Of a stretch of 64,000 nucleotides of DNA, positions 34,709-44,892 are shown in pieces (position 1 is the stretch's first letter; every line of letters begins with the position of its first letter). This DNA is from a bacterium (GTDB lineage Bacteria; Bacteroidota; Bacteroidia; Cytophagales; Cyclobacteriaceae). Both the position numbers and the translations under genes were made by a program. Below the pieces are notes generated by a model. It was not told the origin of the DNA. It did not search any database and worked only from the letters and a program-made list of their open reading frames with translations. Where the stretch lies: NCBI GenBank assembly GCA_024743255.1, contig JANSWY010000010.1:1-64000 (forward strand), written 5' to 3'.

Positions 34709-37306
34709 TTATCTGACAATCAATTTCGCAGATTCGTTTCCATAGCTTGTAGAAAGATCTATGAAGTAAAGTCCTCTCTCAAATCCGTTCAGATCCAACT
34801 CATACTCGAATAAACCTTCAGTTGCTTCGAATTGTGCTGTTCTGATTACTCTTCCCTCCATGTTGTAAACATTAAGGGTTACTTCAGTGTCTTCATCAAC
34901 ATCGAAAGCGATGTTAGTAAATGAGCTTGCAGGGCTAGGATAAACCTGAACTCCGTCAATCTCAGTACCACTCATTGTAAGATCCACATTTGATGGAGCT
35001 CCTAGAGAAGTAATTGTATTTCCAGCTGATCTTGATCCGTTAGAAGCAGTGATTGTTACCTGATCAACATAAACCTGATCCTGGTTTGCACTTGCATCAC
35101 ACTGGAATCTAAATCTGGCGTTGCTTGGGAAGTTGTATTGGCTGCTATTTAAAGTTACTGTTGCTGTGTAGAATGAACCATTATTGAATTCTGATCCACT
35201 AGCATAAGCTGCAACAGTGCTCCAAGAAGATCCATCATAGTATCTTACCCAGAAATCCTCACCATTTTCCATGCTATTTGGATAGAAGTAGAATTCAATA
35301 TCAATTTGGCTATATCCACTTACATCGTAGCTACTTGAAGTAGTCATTGCAGAAGCAGTACCTGAGTTATCTCTTAATCTCATAGAATAGCTCCCTTCGT
35401 AAGATCTTGATCCAGAGTATCTGAAACAGTCACTTCCTCCGTCTAACCATCCATCAAGTCCACTCTCGAAAGTACTTGCGATCAATGTTTCTGATCCACC
35501 TCCACCAGTTGATGCTTGAGTAGTGAAGCTTACAGAACCAGCACCTGACTCATTTCCAGCAGCATCTTTTGCTCTAACAGAAACTGAATATGAAGTAGAA
35601 GCAGTTAAACCAGAAACTGAGTACGAAGTAGCAGAAGTAGATCCATCTAATGATCCATCAACATAAACGTCATAACCAGTTACCCCTACATTATCAGAAG
35701 AAGCTGACCAGGAAATGTCTGCACCAGTTTGAGAAACGTTAGAAGCAGTTACATTTGATGGAGTTGATGGTGCTTGAGTATCTGCAGCTGCTCCTTCAAG
35801 ACACCAGCTTGATTGCTCAGAAGAAGTAAATGCTCCACCAGAAGCGATTGTGCTTCCTCCATTGTCAGTGATTGTGTATGAACCATTTCCATAAGAACAG
35901 CAGATACCGTCACCGTAAGAATCGTTTATTGTAAATACGTAGCTTCCAGCTCCGTAATCAAGGTCAATGTTATAGGTAGTGTTATTAGCATATCCTGATC
36001 CACTAGCTACCTGAGAACCATTTCTAGTAAGAGTCCAGCTTGTTTCAGAACCGTAGTTGTCTGTTACTAAATTAAGGTTTGCTCCAGTTTTACAGTTGCT
36101 TCCAGTAGTAGTTACACTGATTGCTGAAGAGTAAGATCCACTTCCAGAAGCACAGTTGGCTCTAACCTGAACTGAATAAGTAGTTCCGGCATCTAATCCA
36201 GTAACATTCACAGAAGTACTGGTAGTGTTTGAAACTGAACCATCAATGCTTACATCATAGGAAGCCGCACCAGAAACAGAATTCCAGCTTAAGCTGAAGC
36301 TATTGTCCTGAACATTAGAAGCAGACAATCCACTAGGAGTACCAATTGTACACCCACCACCGATTGTACCCAAATTTTCTCTTGCTCCTCCTGGCTCAAA
36401 GATTGCATCAACTCTTGCTCTCTGACCTGGAGTAAACATGAACATACATGCATCATCTACATAATCCATGTAATTCATGAACTGGTCACTTGTGTAACCA
36501 CCGTTGCTATTACAAGATTTAGAAGGGTAAGATGGGCAACCATAGTTTGCACCACCTGCTGTTGGAGTATCAGCAACGAAATCATCAGCATTACAATTTC
36601 CGTCTCCCCAGATGTGTCTAAGGTTTAGGTAGTGACCAATTTCGTGAGTTGTTGTTCTTCCTTTGTCGAATGGAGCAGAAAGGTAAAATCCAGAACCTTT
36701 ATCAGAGCTACCAAAGTACTGAGGACTCATCACAACACCATCAGTAGATGCAGGCCCACCTGGGAACTGTGCGTATCCAAGGATACCACCACCAATGTTA
36801 CAAACCCACATGTTTAAGTGAGTATCAGGAGTAATTGGGTCTACACCACCTTGGGATGACTTTTTCATATCATCATTAGTACCCCAAGATGTTCTTGAAC
36901 TAGATTTTCTTGTAATCTGAGTTAAAGTAAACTCAATTTCAAAGTCAGACGCAGTGAATTCTGAAGGAACACCTCCAATATCACTGTTGATTGCTCTAAA
37001 GTCTTCATTGATCACATCAATCTGAGACTGAATCTGAGCATCACTAATATTTTGCTGACTCGTGTTATAAATAACATGAACATAAACTGGAATAGTCAAT
37101 ACACCAGATCTCGATGATACACCGCCACGTTCCATGAACTGCTTAGTGCGTTCTTCGATTTGCTTTCTTAAAGTATTTGTTTTTGGATTTTTGTTTTGCA
37201 GCTGATAAACTTCGTCTGCTGCGCAAGCCCTTTTGTGTAAATGTTGGGCATAAGAACTGATAGAACATACTGCTACCAGGCAAAGAGCCAGTAGAATCTT
37301 CTTCAT
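34709..37306 (-). CDS. Secreted M43-family (pappalysin-like) metalloprotease, T9SS cargo
   Basis: 865 aa. Signal peptide 1-20; propeptide to about 65; M43 zincin domain to about 310 with the zinc site HEIGHYLNLRH (221-231) and Met-turn NYMDY (Met280). Then a fibronectin III domain (about 320-405), a beta-rich domain with paired cysteines (GDGICCSYG), a second FN3 (about 515-600), a jelly-roll-like domain (about 605-755) and a C-terminal sorting domain (VQVYPSPASS..LYFIDLSTS..AKLIVR, about 785-865) that directs export by the type IX secretion system. It should be a surface-attached or released endopeptidase. A strong terminator follows the gene. Confidence 0.93.
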   Translation of the reverse strand: MKKILLALCLVAVCSISSYAQHLHKRACAADEVYQLQNKNPKTNTLRKQIEERTKQFMERGGVSSRSGVLTIPVYVHVIYNTSQQNISDAQIQSQIDVINEDFRAINSDIGGVPSEFTASDFEIEFTLTQITRKSSSRTSWGTNDDMKKSSQGGVDPITPDTHLNMWVCNIGGGILGYAQFPGGPASTDGVVMSPQYFGSSDKGSGFYLSAPFDKGRTTTHEIGHYLNLRHIWGDGNCNADDFVADTPTAGGANYGCPSYPSKSCNSNGGYTSDQFMNYMDYVDDACMFMFTPGQRARVDAIFEPGGARENLGTIGGGCTIGTPSGLSASNVQDNSFSLSWNSVSGAASYDVSIDGSVSNTTSTSVNVTGLDAGTTYSVQVRANCASGSGSYSSAISVTTTGSNCKTGANLNLVTDNYGSETSWTLTRNGSQVASGSGYANNTTYNIDLDYGAGSYVFTINDSYGDGICCSYGNGSYTITDNGGSTIASGGAFTSSEQSSWCLEGAAADTQAPSTPSNVTASNVSQTGADISWSASSDNVGVTGYDVYVDGSLDGSTSATSYSVSGLTASTSYSVSVRAKDAAGNESGAGSVSFTTQASTGGGGSETLIASTFESGLDGWLDGGSDCFRYSGSRSYEGSYSMRLRDNSGTASAMTTSSSYDVSGYSQIDIEFYFYPNSMENGEDFWVRYYDGSSWSTVAAYASGSEFNNGSFYTATVTLNSSQYNFPSNARFRFQCDASANQDQVYVDQVTITASNGSRSAGNTITSLGAPSNVDLTMSGTEIDGVQVYPSPASSFTNIAFDVDEDTEVTLNVYNMEGRVIRTAQFEATEGLFEYELDLNGFERGLYFIDLSTSYGNESAKLIVR

Positions 37307-37676
37307 ATTAAATAGGTTTGGTTAACAATATTTTGGTTCCTAAGAACGGCCGCAAACTATGTTTTTTAATTTTAAAATAAAAACTGTCCGTTTGCTGACA
37401 CTAAAATTATCGGTTACCTCTTCTTTTCATTTTCAAAACATTATTCTTCTCTCTTCCGGTTCGTCACAATAAAATATTTTGGAAGATGTAAATATTCAAG
37501 ACCTCACCACATATCCTATTGAAGAAAAAAATTGAAAAATTTTCAAAAAAAATTGAGATGTTACGGGTACATTTTGCGAAATGTTCATTTATGTAAGAAA
37601 TACTCCACACATAACATTTATAAAACCGTTAATCATCAATTGCATTATATTGGACCCAAATCTTATTTTACCTGAA
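37307..37676. other. Divergent intergenic region, 370 nt
   Basis: Separates the protease and sortilin-like genes. It is AT-rich and should hold both promoters, but no clean TTG-N20-TAnnTTTG pair could be read. A 15-nt palindrome-like TTGAAAAATTTTCAA lies near 37532. The 96 nt just before 37677 are in frame with the downstream gene but do not resemble a signal peptide. No RNA gene was recognised. Confidence 0.4.
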
Positions 37677-40577
37677 ATGAAAAGAGTTCTAACACTAATC
37701 CTACCTGCACTCATTATACTGGGTTCAGCAAACGCACAACGAAAATCTAAGAAATCGAAAGATTCTTCTCTTGTTTCCACTTCTGCCACAGTGAGAGAAG
37801 ATGGATTCAAAAAGAGACAAGCATTAATAGAAAATTCATTAGTGAGCAACATACCTTTTAGATCTGTAGGACCTACTGTCATGAGTGGTCGTGTAGTTGA
37901 TTTGGCTGTTGATCCAAATGACCCTGCGCATTTCTATGTAGCATTTGCTTCCGGTGGGTTATGGGAAACTAAGAATGAAGGGGCTTCCTACGAACCTTTG
38001 TTCGATAATGAAATAGTAATGACCATTGGAGACATTGCAGTCGACTGGACTAACAATGTACTATATGTTGGAACTGGCGAGAACAACTCAAGTAGATCTT
38101 CTTATTCAGGTTTTGGTGTCTTCAGTTCATCTGATGGAGGAAAAACCTGGAAGAATATAGGCCTAAAGGACTCTCATCACATTTCAAGAATCATACTTCA
38201 CCCTACTGAGGTTGGTACGATGTGGGTAGCTGCCTTGGGCCACCTTTATACTCCAAATAATGAAAGAGGAGTCTTCAAAACTGAAGATGGTGGGAACACC
38301 TGGAAGAAAACACTATTCGTTGATACGGAATCTGGAGCAGTGGATTTAATTATCGACCCATCTAATCCAAATAATCTTTGGGCTTCAACCTGGCAAAAAG
38401 ATCGTAAAGCATGGAATTTCAACGGAGCGGGATCTGGAAGTGGAGTTTATGGATCATCCGATGGGGGATCAACATGGTCTAAGTTGAATGGATCTGGAAG
38501 CGGATTCCCTGATAGTAATGGTGTGGGTAGAATAGGCTTAGCAATTTCTCCGAGCTCCCCAAATATCCTGTATGCCGTACATGACAATCAGGAGAGAAGA
38601 GAAAAAGATGATAGCGATGAAAAATCAGGTTTAACAAAGGAAGATATCAGAGGCATGAGCAATGATGATTTCCTTGCTTTATCAAACAATGAAATCAACG
38701 ACTTTCTCGACAACAATAGATTTCCCGGTAAATACAATGCTGTTGATATCAAATCAAAAGTGAAATCCGGAAGCTTAAAACCAATGGCACTTGTTGAATA
38801 TCTGGAGGATGCCAATTCATTATTATTCGACACCCCAGTAAAAGGTGCTGAAGTTTATAAATCCACGGATGCAGGTAAAACATGGACAAAAACTCATGAG
38901 AAATATTTAGATGACGTTTATTACTCTTACGGGTACTACTTTGGACAAATCAGAGTAGATGCACAGAATCCGGACATGATCTATACATATGGAGTTCCAA
39001 TCATTAAATCAGAAGACGGTGGAAAGACCTGGAACCCAATCAATGGGAACAATGTACATGCCGACCACCATGCTCTTTGGGTAAACCCAAATAAAAGTGG
39101 TCACTTGATATTAGGTAACGATGGAGGAGTGAATATCTCTTATGATAATGGTAAAAGCTGGATACATACCAATAACCTTTCTGTTGGTCAGTTCTACACA
39201 GTCAATGTAGATATGGCAAAACCTTATAATGTATACGGTGGATTACAAGACAATGGAGTTTGGAAAGGACCAAGTACATATGAGTACAGCCCTGGCTGGT
39301 ATAGCAATGGAGAATATCCTTATAAAAGATTAATGGGTGGTGACGGTATGCAAGTAGTAATTGACACAAGAGATAACAACACTGTTTACACTGGATATCA
39401 ATTCGGGAACTACAGCAGGGTTGATGCTACAACCGGACAAAGTAAATACATTACTCCAAAACATGAATTAGGAGAAAGACCATTGAGATGGAATTGGCAA
39501 AGCCCTGTTCACTTAAGTGTGCACAATCAGGATATCCTTTATATGGGTTCCAATAAATTCCACCGATCAATGAATCAGGGAGATGAGTTTGAAACATTGT
39601 CTGGTGATCTAACCAAAGGCGGAAGAAAAGGTAACGTAAGTTATGGTACACTTACCAGTATTGATGAATCACCATTGAAGTTCGGTCTTATTTATGTTGG
39701 GTCTGATGATGGATTAGTTCATGTTTCAAAAGATGGTGGAAACAGCTTCACCAAAGTTTCCAATACACTTCCTCAGGATATGTGGGTAAGTCGAGTTGAG
39801 GCATCCAACCACAAAGAAGGCAGAGTCTACATCTCATTAAATGGTTACAGATGGGATAACTTCGAATCGATGGTCTATGTATCAGATAATAACGGAAACT
39901 CATGGAAAAAAATAGGAACAGACCTTCCTGCTGAACCTGTCAATGTTATCAAGGAAGATCCTATGAATGAAAACATACTTTATGTAGGAACTGATCATGG
40001 AGTATATGTTTCTGTTGACAGGGGAACAAGCTTTATGGCAATGGAAGGCGGAATGCCAGCAACTCCTGTGCATGATCTGGTAATTCATCCTAGAGACAAA
40101 GACCTTGTTGTTGGTACTCATGGAAGATCCATCTATATCGCAAATGTTGAACACCTTCAGCAAATGAATTCAGACCTAATGGCTAAATCACTTCATATAT
40201 TCCCATTAGAAAAAATCACATACAGTGAATACTGGGGTAGAGTTTGGAGTAAATGGTGGGATTCTGGAAAAACCGAAATTGATATTCCTGTTTTCTCAAG
40301 CAATTCAGGAGATGGAAAAGTAACCATTGTTAATGAAGAAGGTGCAGAGGTACAATCATTTGATATTTCAATCGCTAAGGGGCTTAATTACATCTCCTAT
40401 GACTTGAGTATTTCAGAATCAGCAAAAACTGAAGAAATCGAAAAAGCCGATAATGGCAAATACTACATTCAACCTGGAAAGTACACATTAAAAATTGAGC
40501 TTGGAGGATCAAGTTCTGAAACCACTTTCTCAGTTGATGCTGCTCGTCAAAGACCTAAAAGAAAAGGATCAGAGTAA
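37677..40577 (+). CDS. Sortilin/VPS10-type beta-propeller protein, exported
   Basis: 966 aa from ATG 37677, which begins a good signal peptide (MKRVLTLILPALIILGSANAQ); an in-frame ATG at 37581 would add 32 residues before it. The body is full of BNR/Asp-box repeats (SSDGGKTW, TEDGGNTW, SSDGGSTW, STDAGKTW, SEDGGKTW, SKDGGNSF, SDNNGNSW) and reads as two VPS10/sialidase-like propellers. Proteins of this layout are often annotated as glycosyl hydrolases, but no catalytic residues can be assigned. The C-terminal 110 residues are beta-rich and end RPKRKGSE, without a T9SS sorting domain. Likely periplasmic or outer-membrane-associated; binding partner unknown. Confidence 0.85.
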   Translation: MKRVLTLILPALIILGSANAQRKSKKSKDSSLVSTSATVREDGFKKRQALIENSLVSNIPFRSVGPTVMSGRVVDLAVDPNDPAHFYVAFASGGLWETKNEGASYEPLFDNEIVMTIGDIAVDWTNNVLYVGTGENNSSRSSYSGFGVFSSSDGGKTWKNIGLKDSHHISRIILHPTEVGTMWVAALGHLYTPNNERGVFKTEDGGNTWKKTLFVDTESGAVDLIIDPSNPNNLWASTWQKDRKAWNFNGAGSGSGVYGSSDGGSTWSKLNGSGSGFPDSNGVGRIGLAISPSSPNILYAVHDNQERREKDDSDEKSGLTKEDIRGMSNDDFLALSNNEINDFLDNNRFPGKYNAVDIKSKVKSGSLKPMALVEYLEDANSLLFDTPVKGAEVYKSTDAGKTWTKTHEKYLDDVYYSYGYYFGQIRVDAQNPDMIYTYGVPIIKSEDGGKTWNPINGNNVHADHHALWVNPNKSGHLILGNDGGVNISYDNGKSWIHTNNLSVGQFYTVNVDMAKPYNVYGGLQDNGVWKGPSTYEYSPGWYSNGEYPYKRLMGGDGMQVVIDTRDNNTVYTGYQFGNYSRVDATTGQSKYITPKHELGERPLRWNWQSPVHLSVHNQDILYMGSNKFHRSMNQGDEFETLSGDLTKGGRKGNVSYGTLTSIDESPLKFGLIYVGSDDGLVHVSKDGGNSFTKVSNTLPQDMWVSRVEASNHKEGRVYISLNGYRWDNFESMVYVSDNNGNSWKKIGTDLPAEPVNVIKEDPMNENILYVGTDHGVYVSVDRGTSFMAMEGGMPATPVHDLVIHPRDKDLVVGTHGRSIYIANVEHLQQMNSDLMAKSLHIFPLEKITYSEYWGRVWSKWWDSGKTEIDIPVFSSNSGDGKVTIVNEEGAEVQSFDISIAKGLNYISYDLSISESAKTEEIEKADNGKYYIQPGKYTLKIELGGSSSETTFSVDAARQRPKRKGSE

Positions 40578-40597
40578 TATCTGATTTAAGACTTCTG

Positions 40598-40631
40598 AAG
40601 CTCCGTTTATACTTATAGGCGGAGCTTTTTT
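40598..40631 (+). terminator. Intrinsic terminator after the sortilin-like gene
   Basis: AAGCTCCG (40598-40605) pairs with CGGAGCTT (40620-40627), and the stem is followed by a T-run ending at 40631. About 20 nt after the stop codon. The 220 nt from here to the next gene show nothing recognisable apart from a weak CAGGA-ACG-TCCTG palindrome near 40646. Confidence 0.8.
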
Positions 40632-40850
40632 GTAAGGAGGGAGCCAGGAACGTCCTGACCCCTTATTTACAGCCAGCGCGTAAATGGTTATACTGTAAGA
40701 CTCGCTATGTAAAGAAATACAGCTTTAACAAGGAGTGGGGTATACTGCACTTGTTTCACCATTACCAAACAAAAATGCTTTTTCTACTGGTTTAAATACA
40801 AAGAGGAATGTTTCAACAGAGGATGGTATATTCACCAACTATACGATATT

Positions 40851-42875
40851 TTAATTACGCACTTCCTTTACAATAAATTCTACCCGTCTGTTTTTAGCTC
40901 TGTTTTCTTCGGTATTGTTAGAAACCAATGGCTGTGATTCACCATAGCCATGATAAGACAATAGCTCCTCAGAAATTCCTTTCGAGGTGAGATAATCTCT
41001 GACGGAATGAGCTCTTTCTTCAGATAATGCGACATTATCATTATGCGAACCAACATTATCAGTATGCGCAGCGATTTCCAGAACTATTTCTGTGTGCTTT
41101 GAAAGAATGTAGTATACATTATTCAACTCAACCTTTGATGCAGGAGTCAATTCTGATGATCCGAATTCAAAAGTGATGTTATTAAGAATCAACTTTGAAC
41201 CAACCTTGAGTGGTGCCAGCTCAATATATTCTTTAAGGTTCTCCCCTACCTCAACTCCTGCCAGATCAATAATTCCCTGTTTGTAGAAAAATCCCTCACA
41301 AGTCACGCGGTAAAGAAAGCGTCTATTAAAATTAAGATCCCCCAGATACATCCCATCTGCCAAATCTCCATTAAACACCATTTTTTTAGCCTTGTCATCA
41401 AATAACAGCAGTTTAGCTACCAAAGGCTTTTTGGTCTCTTGATCTGTTACTACCATTTCCAAAACTGGCTTTGATGGTTCCAGCCCTACTCTTTTCTTAA
41501 ATACATTTTCAAATTGCAGACCGGTGAGATTTAAAGCATCAGAATATCCATTGAACTTTGGATTGGTGGCAGTTATTGTATAGCTCTTACCATAATCGAC
41601 CTTACATTTATAAGTATTTGAATCAGTCTTATTCAAAGCTTTCCCGTTCACTTCTACGAGAGCCTCAATCGTTTCATCAGTTTTAGAATTGTAAAAGGAC
41701 AACTCTATTGTTCCAGTGTATTTTTCAAGTTGAATATCCCTTTTCTCGATTCTATACTTATCAATTTCCTTCAAATCGTAATGATGCCTTTCTGCAGTAT
41801 ATCCAGGAGCAATCGCGATAAAATCATACACGTGCCCCTCTGTCAAAATAACAGTATAATTACCATCAAATGGATTACTTTTTAATCCTCCTGTATTTAG
41901 TGTATCACCATCTTTTAGGATAATTAATGAAGCTTCCAGTGGATTGCCAGTTTCTTTTTCAGTCACTTTACCAGTAACATTGATTACCGTCCTAGGTCTC
42001 AGGTTTTGCGGGATTGGAACTGTGTAGATGTCTTGATTTTCATTTCCTTTATTAACATTAAGGAAAATCACATCTCCCTGACTGGGAACACTTCCAAAAA
42101 TATCATCATTTGGAGAGTTAATAAAAGCCAATGGTACTGGCCTACTCCATCTTCCATCAGGGAGTAATCTCGATTGAAAAAAGTCATAATTACTTTTTTT
42201 CGTAGACTCACCCCTTACCGCCGAATAAATCAAAGTTTCATTATCTGACATTATTCTTGGACACTTTTCACACCCGCGATTTATTGGTCTCGGTAATGGT
42301 ACAGCCTTCTGCCAAATGCCCTCTGAATTCTTTTCTGACATGAAAATCTGATAACAAAATTTATGTTCATAAACCTGCTTTTCCGCAAATCGCATAAAAT
42401 ACAATCTCTTGCCATCTGGAGAAATACTTGGAAACCCCTCATACGCTTCACTATTAATTTGATCTCCAAGTTTGATAGGATCACTCCATGTGTTTCCTTC
42501 TTTCACAGTTCGGTATAAATCCTCGGCTCCTGCTCCAAAAGTGGCAAAGAAGTAAATTTCATTTCCATCATAGGAAATACTTGGTCCTCCAATTAAATCA
42601 TTTTCTTTTCCAAAATCATTTACCTCAGAAATTGGCTTAGGGTTTGTCCAGTTCCCATTTCCGTCTTTGACAGAAGTGTAAAGTTTGTATCTCCCATCCC
42701 TGTTCGATTGAAATACCAATGTATTTCCATCTGCACTAATTGAGGGTGCATACTCTACCAACTCTGAGTTAATAGTACCTGGCAGAGGTATCGGATCCTG
42801 AGAAGAAACCAGATGTGGGAAGAACATAATCCATAGCATGATTGAGATAGAAGCTCTTATTCCCTGCATAAACAC
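40851..42875 (-). CDS. PD40 beta-propeller and OmpA-domain outer membrane protein
   Basis: 674 aa. Signal peptide at the N-terminus; then PD40/WD40-like repeats (APSISADGNTLVFQSNRDG, GPSISYDGNEIYF, FPSISPDGKRLYFMRF) to about residue 290; carboxypeptidase-regulatory-like beta domains (GKVTEKETGNPLEASL, about 300-540); and a C-terminal OmpA peptidoglycan-binding domain (FEFGSSELTPASK, AAHTDNVGSHNDN, RAKNRRVEF; about 560-672). The OmpA domain should tether it to peptidoglycan from the outer membrane. Compared with the paralogues at 50199 and 52271 it lacks the N-terminal TPR part. Confidence 0.9.
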   Translation of the reverse strand: MFMQGIRASISIMLWIMFFPHLVSSQDPIPLPGTINSELVEYAPSISADGNTLVFQSNRDGRYKLYTSVKDGNGNWTNPKPISEVNDFGKENDLIGGPSISYDGNEIYFFATFGAGAEDLYRTVKEGNTWSDPIKLGDQINSEAYEGFPSISPDGKRLYFMRFAEKQVYEHKFCYQIFMSEKNSEGIWQKAVPLPRPINRGCEKCPRIMSDNETLIYSAVRGESTKKSNYDFFQSRLLPDGRWSRPVPLAFINSPNDDIFGSVPSQGDVIFLNVNKGNENQDIYTVPIPQNLRPRTVINVTGKVTEKETGNPLEASLIILKDGDTLNTGGLKSNPFDGNYTVILTEGHVYDFIAIAPGYTAERHHYDLKEIDKYRIEKRDIQLEKYTGTIELSFYNSKTDETIEALVEVNGKALNKTDSNTYKCKVDYGKSYTITATNPKFNGYSDALNLTGLQFENVFKKRVGLEPSKPVLEMVVTDQETKKPLVAKLLLFDDKAKKMVFNGDLADGMYLGDLNFNRRFLYRVTCEGFFYKQGIIDLAGVEVGENLKEYIELAPLKVGSKLILNNITFEFGSSELTPASKVELNNVYYILSKHTEIVLEIAAHTDNVGSHNDNVALSEERAHSVRDYLTSKGISEELLSYHGYGESQPLVSNNTEENRAKNRRVEFIVKEVRN

Positions 42876-42993
42876 TTTATTTTTAAAACACTTAATATAC
42901 TATAAAACGTCCTTACACACTAAATACACCCCCTCTACAATAATGGTTGCCTGAGAAAATGTCCTATTTTATCTACTGAAGTAAAATATTGTA

Positions 42994-43011
42994 ATTGAGA
43001 ACGTTTTCAAT
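42994..43011 (+). promoter_or_regulatory. LacI-family operator-like palindrome upstream of GH13 gene
   Basis: ATTGAGAACGTTTTCAAT is an 18-bp palindrome with one mismatched pair and a central CG. Its reverse complement contains TGAAAACGTTCTCA, which fits the general LacI/GalR operator and cre pattern TGnAAnCGnTnnCA. It lies about 120 nt before the GH13 gene, where carbohydrate-responsive LacI-type regulators bind. No such regulator is in the window. Confidence 0.5.
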
Positions 43012-43133
43012 TTCAAATCTTATATACCTAATCAATTATTATGCGGATGATCTTAGATTTTTTAAGTAGTTTAAGCTTTGAAAATAAAGAACAGGAATAA
43101 TTTACGAATTAAGATTATTCCGGGAATTTTAAA

Positions 43134-44807
43134 ATGTTGATTAAAATGAAGTTAAAATTATTGATTGCAGCTGTGCTAATCCTACCTTTTGCATGCAATC
43201 CTCCCCAGCAAAAAACTGCTGAAACAACAGAAACTATCACCACTCCCTTCCTTTGGGAAAATGCCAATATTTATTTCATGCTTACAGATCGCTTTAATAA
43301 TGGCGATACAAGTAATGACCAGCAATATGACCGAAAGCCGGATGGTGCTGTTTTGAGGAGTTTCATGGGTGGTGATATAGCTGGGATCACTAAAAAATTA
43401 GAAGAAGGTTATTTTACAGACCTTGGTATAAATGCGATTTGGATGACTCCTCCTTTTGAGCAAGTGCATGGTTATACAGACGAAGGAACAGGAAAGACTT
43501 ATGCTTTCCATGGATATTGGATTAGTGACTGGACAACTTTAGATCCTAATTTTGGTACAATTGAGGAGTATAAAAAGCTTGTTGACCTGGCTCATAGTAA
43601 AGGCATACGAATCCTTATGGATGTAGTAATTAATCATACCGGACCAGTGACACAAGAGGATACAGTTTGGCCAGAGGAATGGGTAAGAACTGAGCCTACT
43701 TGTACTTATCAGGATTTTGAAACAACAGTTACTTGCACATTAGTTGATAATCTTCCGGACATTAAAACAGAAAGCAACGAAAATGTTGAACTACCAGAGC
43801 AGCTGGTTACAAAATGGAAGAATGAAGGAAGATATGAGAAAGAATTAGCAGAACTGGACGAGTTCTTCAATCGAACAGGATACCCAAAAGCTCCAAGATT
43901 TTACATTATGAAATGGCTTACAGATTATGTAAGAGACCTTGGAATTGATGGATATCGTGTGGATACAGCTAAACATACTGAAATCGGGATTTGGTTAGAA
44001 CTTTACAAAGAAGCTCAACTAGCCTTTGCAGAATGGAAGAAAAACAATCCTGATCAGGTATTGGATGATACAGACTTCTTCATGATGGGAGAAGTGTACG
44101 GATATAGCCTAAACCATGGCCAACAATTCCCAATGGGAGGCGACAGCACGGTAAATTTCTTTCAAAATGGATTTAAGAGTCTCATAAACTTCTCATTTAG
44201 ATCTGACGCTAATAAAGATTATGAAGAGATTTACAGCCAATACGATGAAATAATGAATGGTGATGAATTAAAAGATTTTGGAATAATTAATTACATATCC
44301 TCGCATGATGATGGTTCACCGTTTGACAAACAAAGAGACAGAACATTTGAGTCCGCAAATAAAATTATGTTAGCACCGGGTGCTTCCCAGGTTTATTATG
44401 GTGATGAAACTGGAAGATCTCTAGATATTCCAGGGACCGAAGGTGATGCTACTTTACGATCATTTATGAATTGGGAAGATTTAGCAAACAATGATTCAAC
44501 TAAATTACTTTATGATCATTGGAGTAAACTTGGTAATTTCAAAATTAACCATCCTTCACTTGGAGCTGGGGTGCATAACAAAATTAGTGATGCTCCATAT
44601 ACATTCTCTAGATCATATAAAGATGGAGATTACTCAGACAAAGTAGTGGTGTCAATTAATAACACATCAGGAGAAGTCCCTGTAGCTTCTGTATTTGCAG
44701 ATGGTACCACAGTAAAAGACTTTTATACAAATCAGGAAGCTATTGTTAAGGATGGCTCTGTGAAATTTGAAAATATTGGACAGGTTATTCTTATTGAACA
44801 ACCATAA
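43134..44807 (+). CDS. GH13 alpha-amylase family lipoprotein
   Basis: 557 aa. Lipobox LPFAC (Cys21) follows a signal peptide; ATG 43146 is an alternative start four codons later. The four GH13 regions are intact: DVVINHT (region I), GYRVDTAKH with nucleophile Asp277 (II), MMGEVYG with acid/base Glu320 (III) and YISSHDDG with Asp392 (IV). The catalytic barrel is followed by a short C-terminal beta domain. It should hydrolyse alpha-1,4-glucans on the cell surface or in the periplasm. No SusC/SusD genes or other starch genes adjoin it. A LacI-like operator lies upstream and a terminator follows. Confidence 0.92.
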   Translation: MLIKMKLKLLIAAVLILPFACNPPQQKTAETTETITTPFLWENANIYFMLTDRFNNGDTSNDQQYDRKPDGAVLRSFMGGDIAGITKKLEEGYFTDLGINAIWMTPPFEQVHGYTDEGTGKTYAFHGYWISDWTTLDPNFGTIEEYKKLVDLAHSKGIRILMDVVINHTGPVTQEDTVWPEEWVRTEPTCTYQDFETTVTCTLVDNLPDIKTESNENVELPEQLVTKWKNEGRYEKELAELDEFFNRTGYPKAPRFYIMKWLTDYVRDLGIDGYRVDTAKHTEIGIWLELYKEAQLAFAEWKKNNPDQVLDDTDFFMMGEVYGYSLNHGQQFPMGGDSTVNFFQNGFKSLINFSFRSDANKDYEEIYSQYDEIMNGDELKDFGIINYISSHDDGSPFDKQRDRTFESANKIMLAPGASQVYYGDETGRSLDIPGTEGDATLRSFMNWEDLANNDSTKLLYDHWSKLGNFKINHPSLGAGVHNKISDAPYTFSRSYKDGDYSDKVVVSINNTSGEVPVASVFADGTTVKDFYTNQEAIVKDGSVKFENIGQVILIEQP

Positions 44808-44815
44808 ATAAAAGG

Positions 44816-44842
44816 GAAGGCACATTCCTAGAATGTGCCTTC
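44816..44842. terminator. 12-bp hairpin terminator
   Basis: GAAGGCACATTC (44816-44827), loop CTA, GAATGTGCCTTC (44831-44842): a perfect 12-bp stem 9 nt after the GH13 stop. T-content after the stem is modest (ATCTATTT), while the complement of AAATAAAAG gives a T-rich tract on the minus strand, so it should act in both directions. Confidence 0.75.
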
Positions 44843-44892
44843 ATCTATTTCCATTACTGCAAGAGAATCCATCTATACAGTACATAAATTCA

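Noticed and set aside
37581-37676. 32-residue N-terminal extension of the sortilin-like protein
   Set aside because: It would place a charged, non-signal stretch in front of a clear signal peptide starting at 37677.
40640-40660. CAGGA-ACG-TCCTG palindrome in the gap before the PD40-OmpA gene
   Set aside because: Five-base arms without context; too short to call an operator or mobile-element end.
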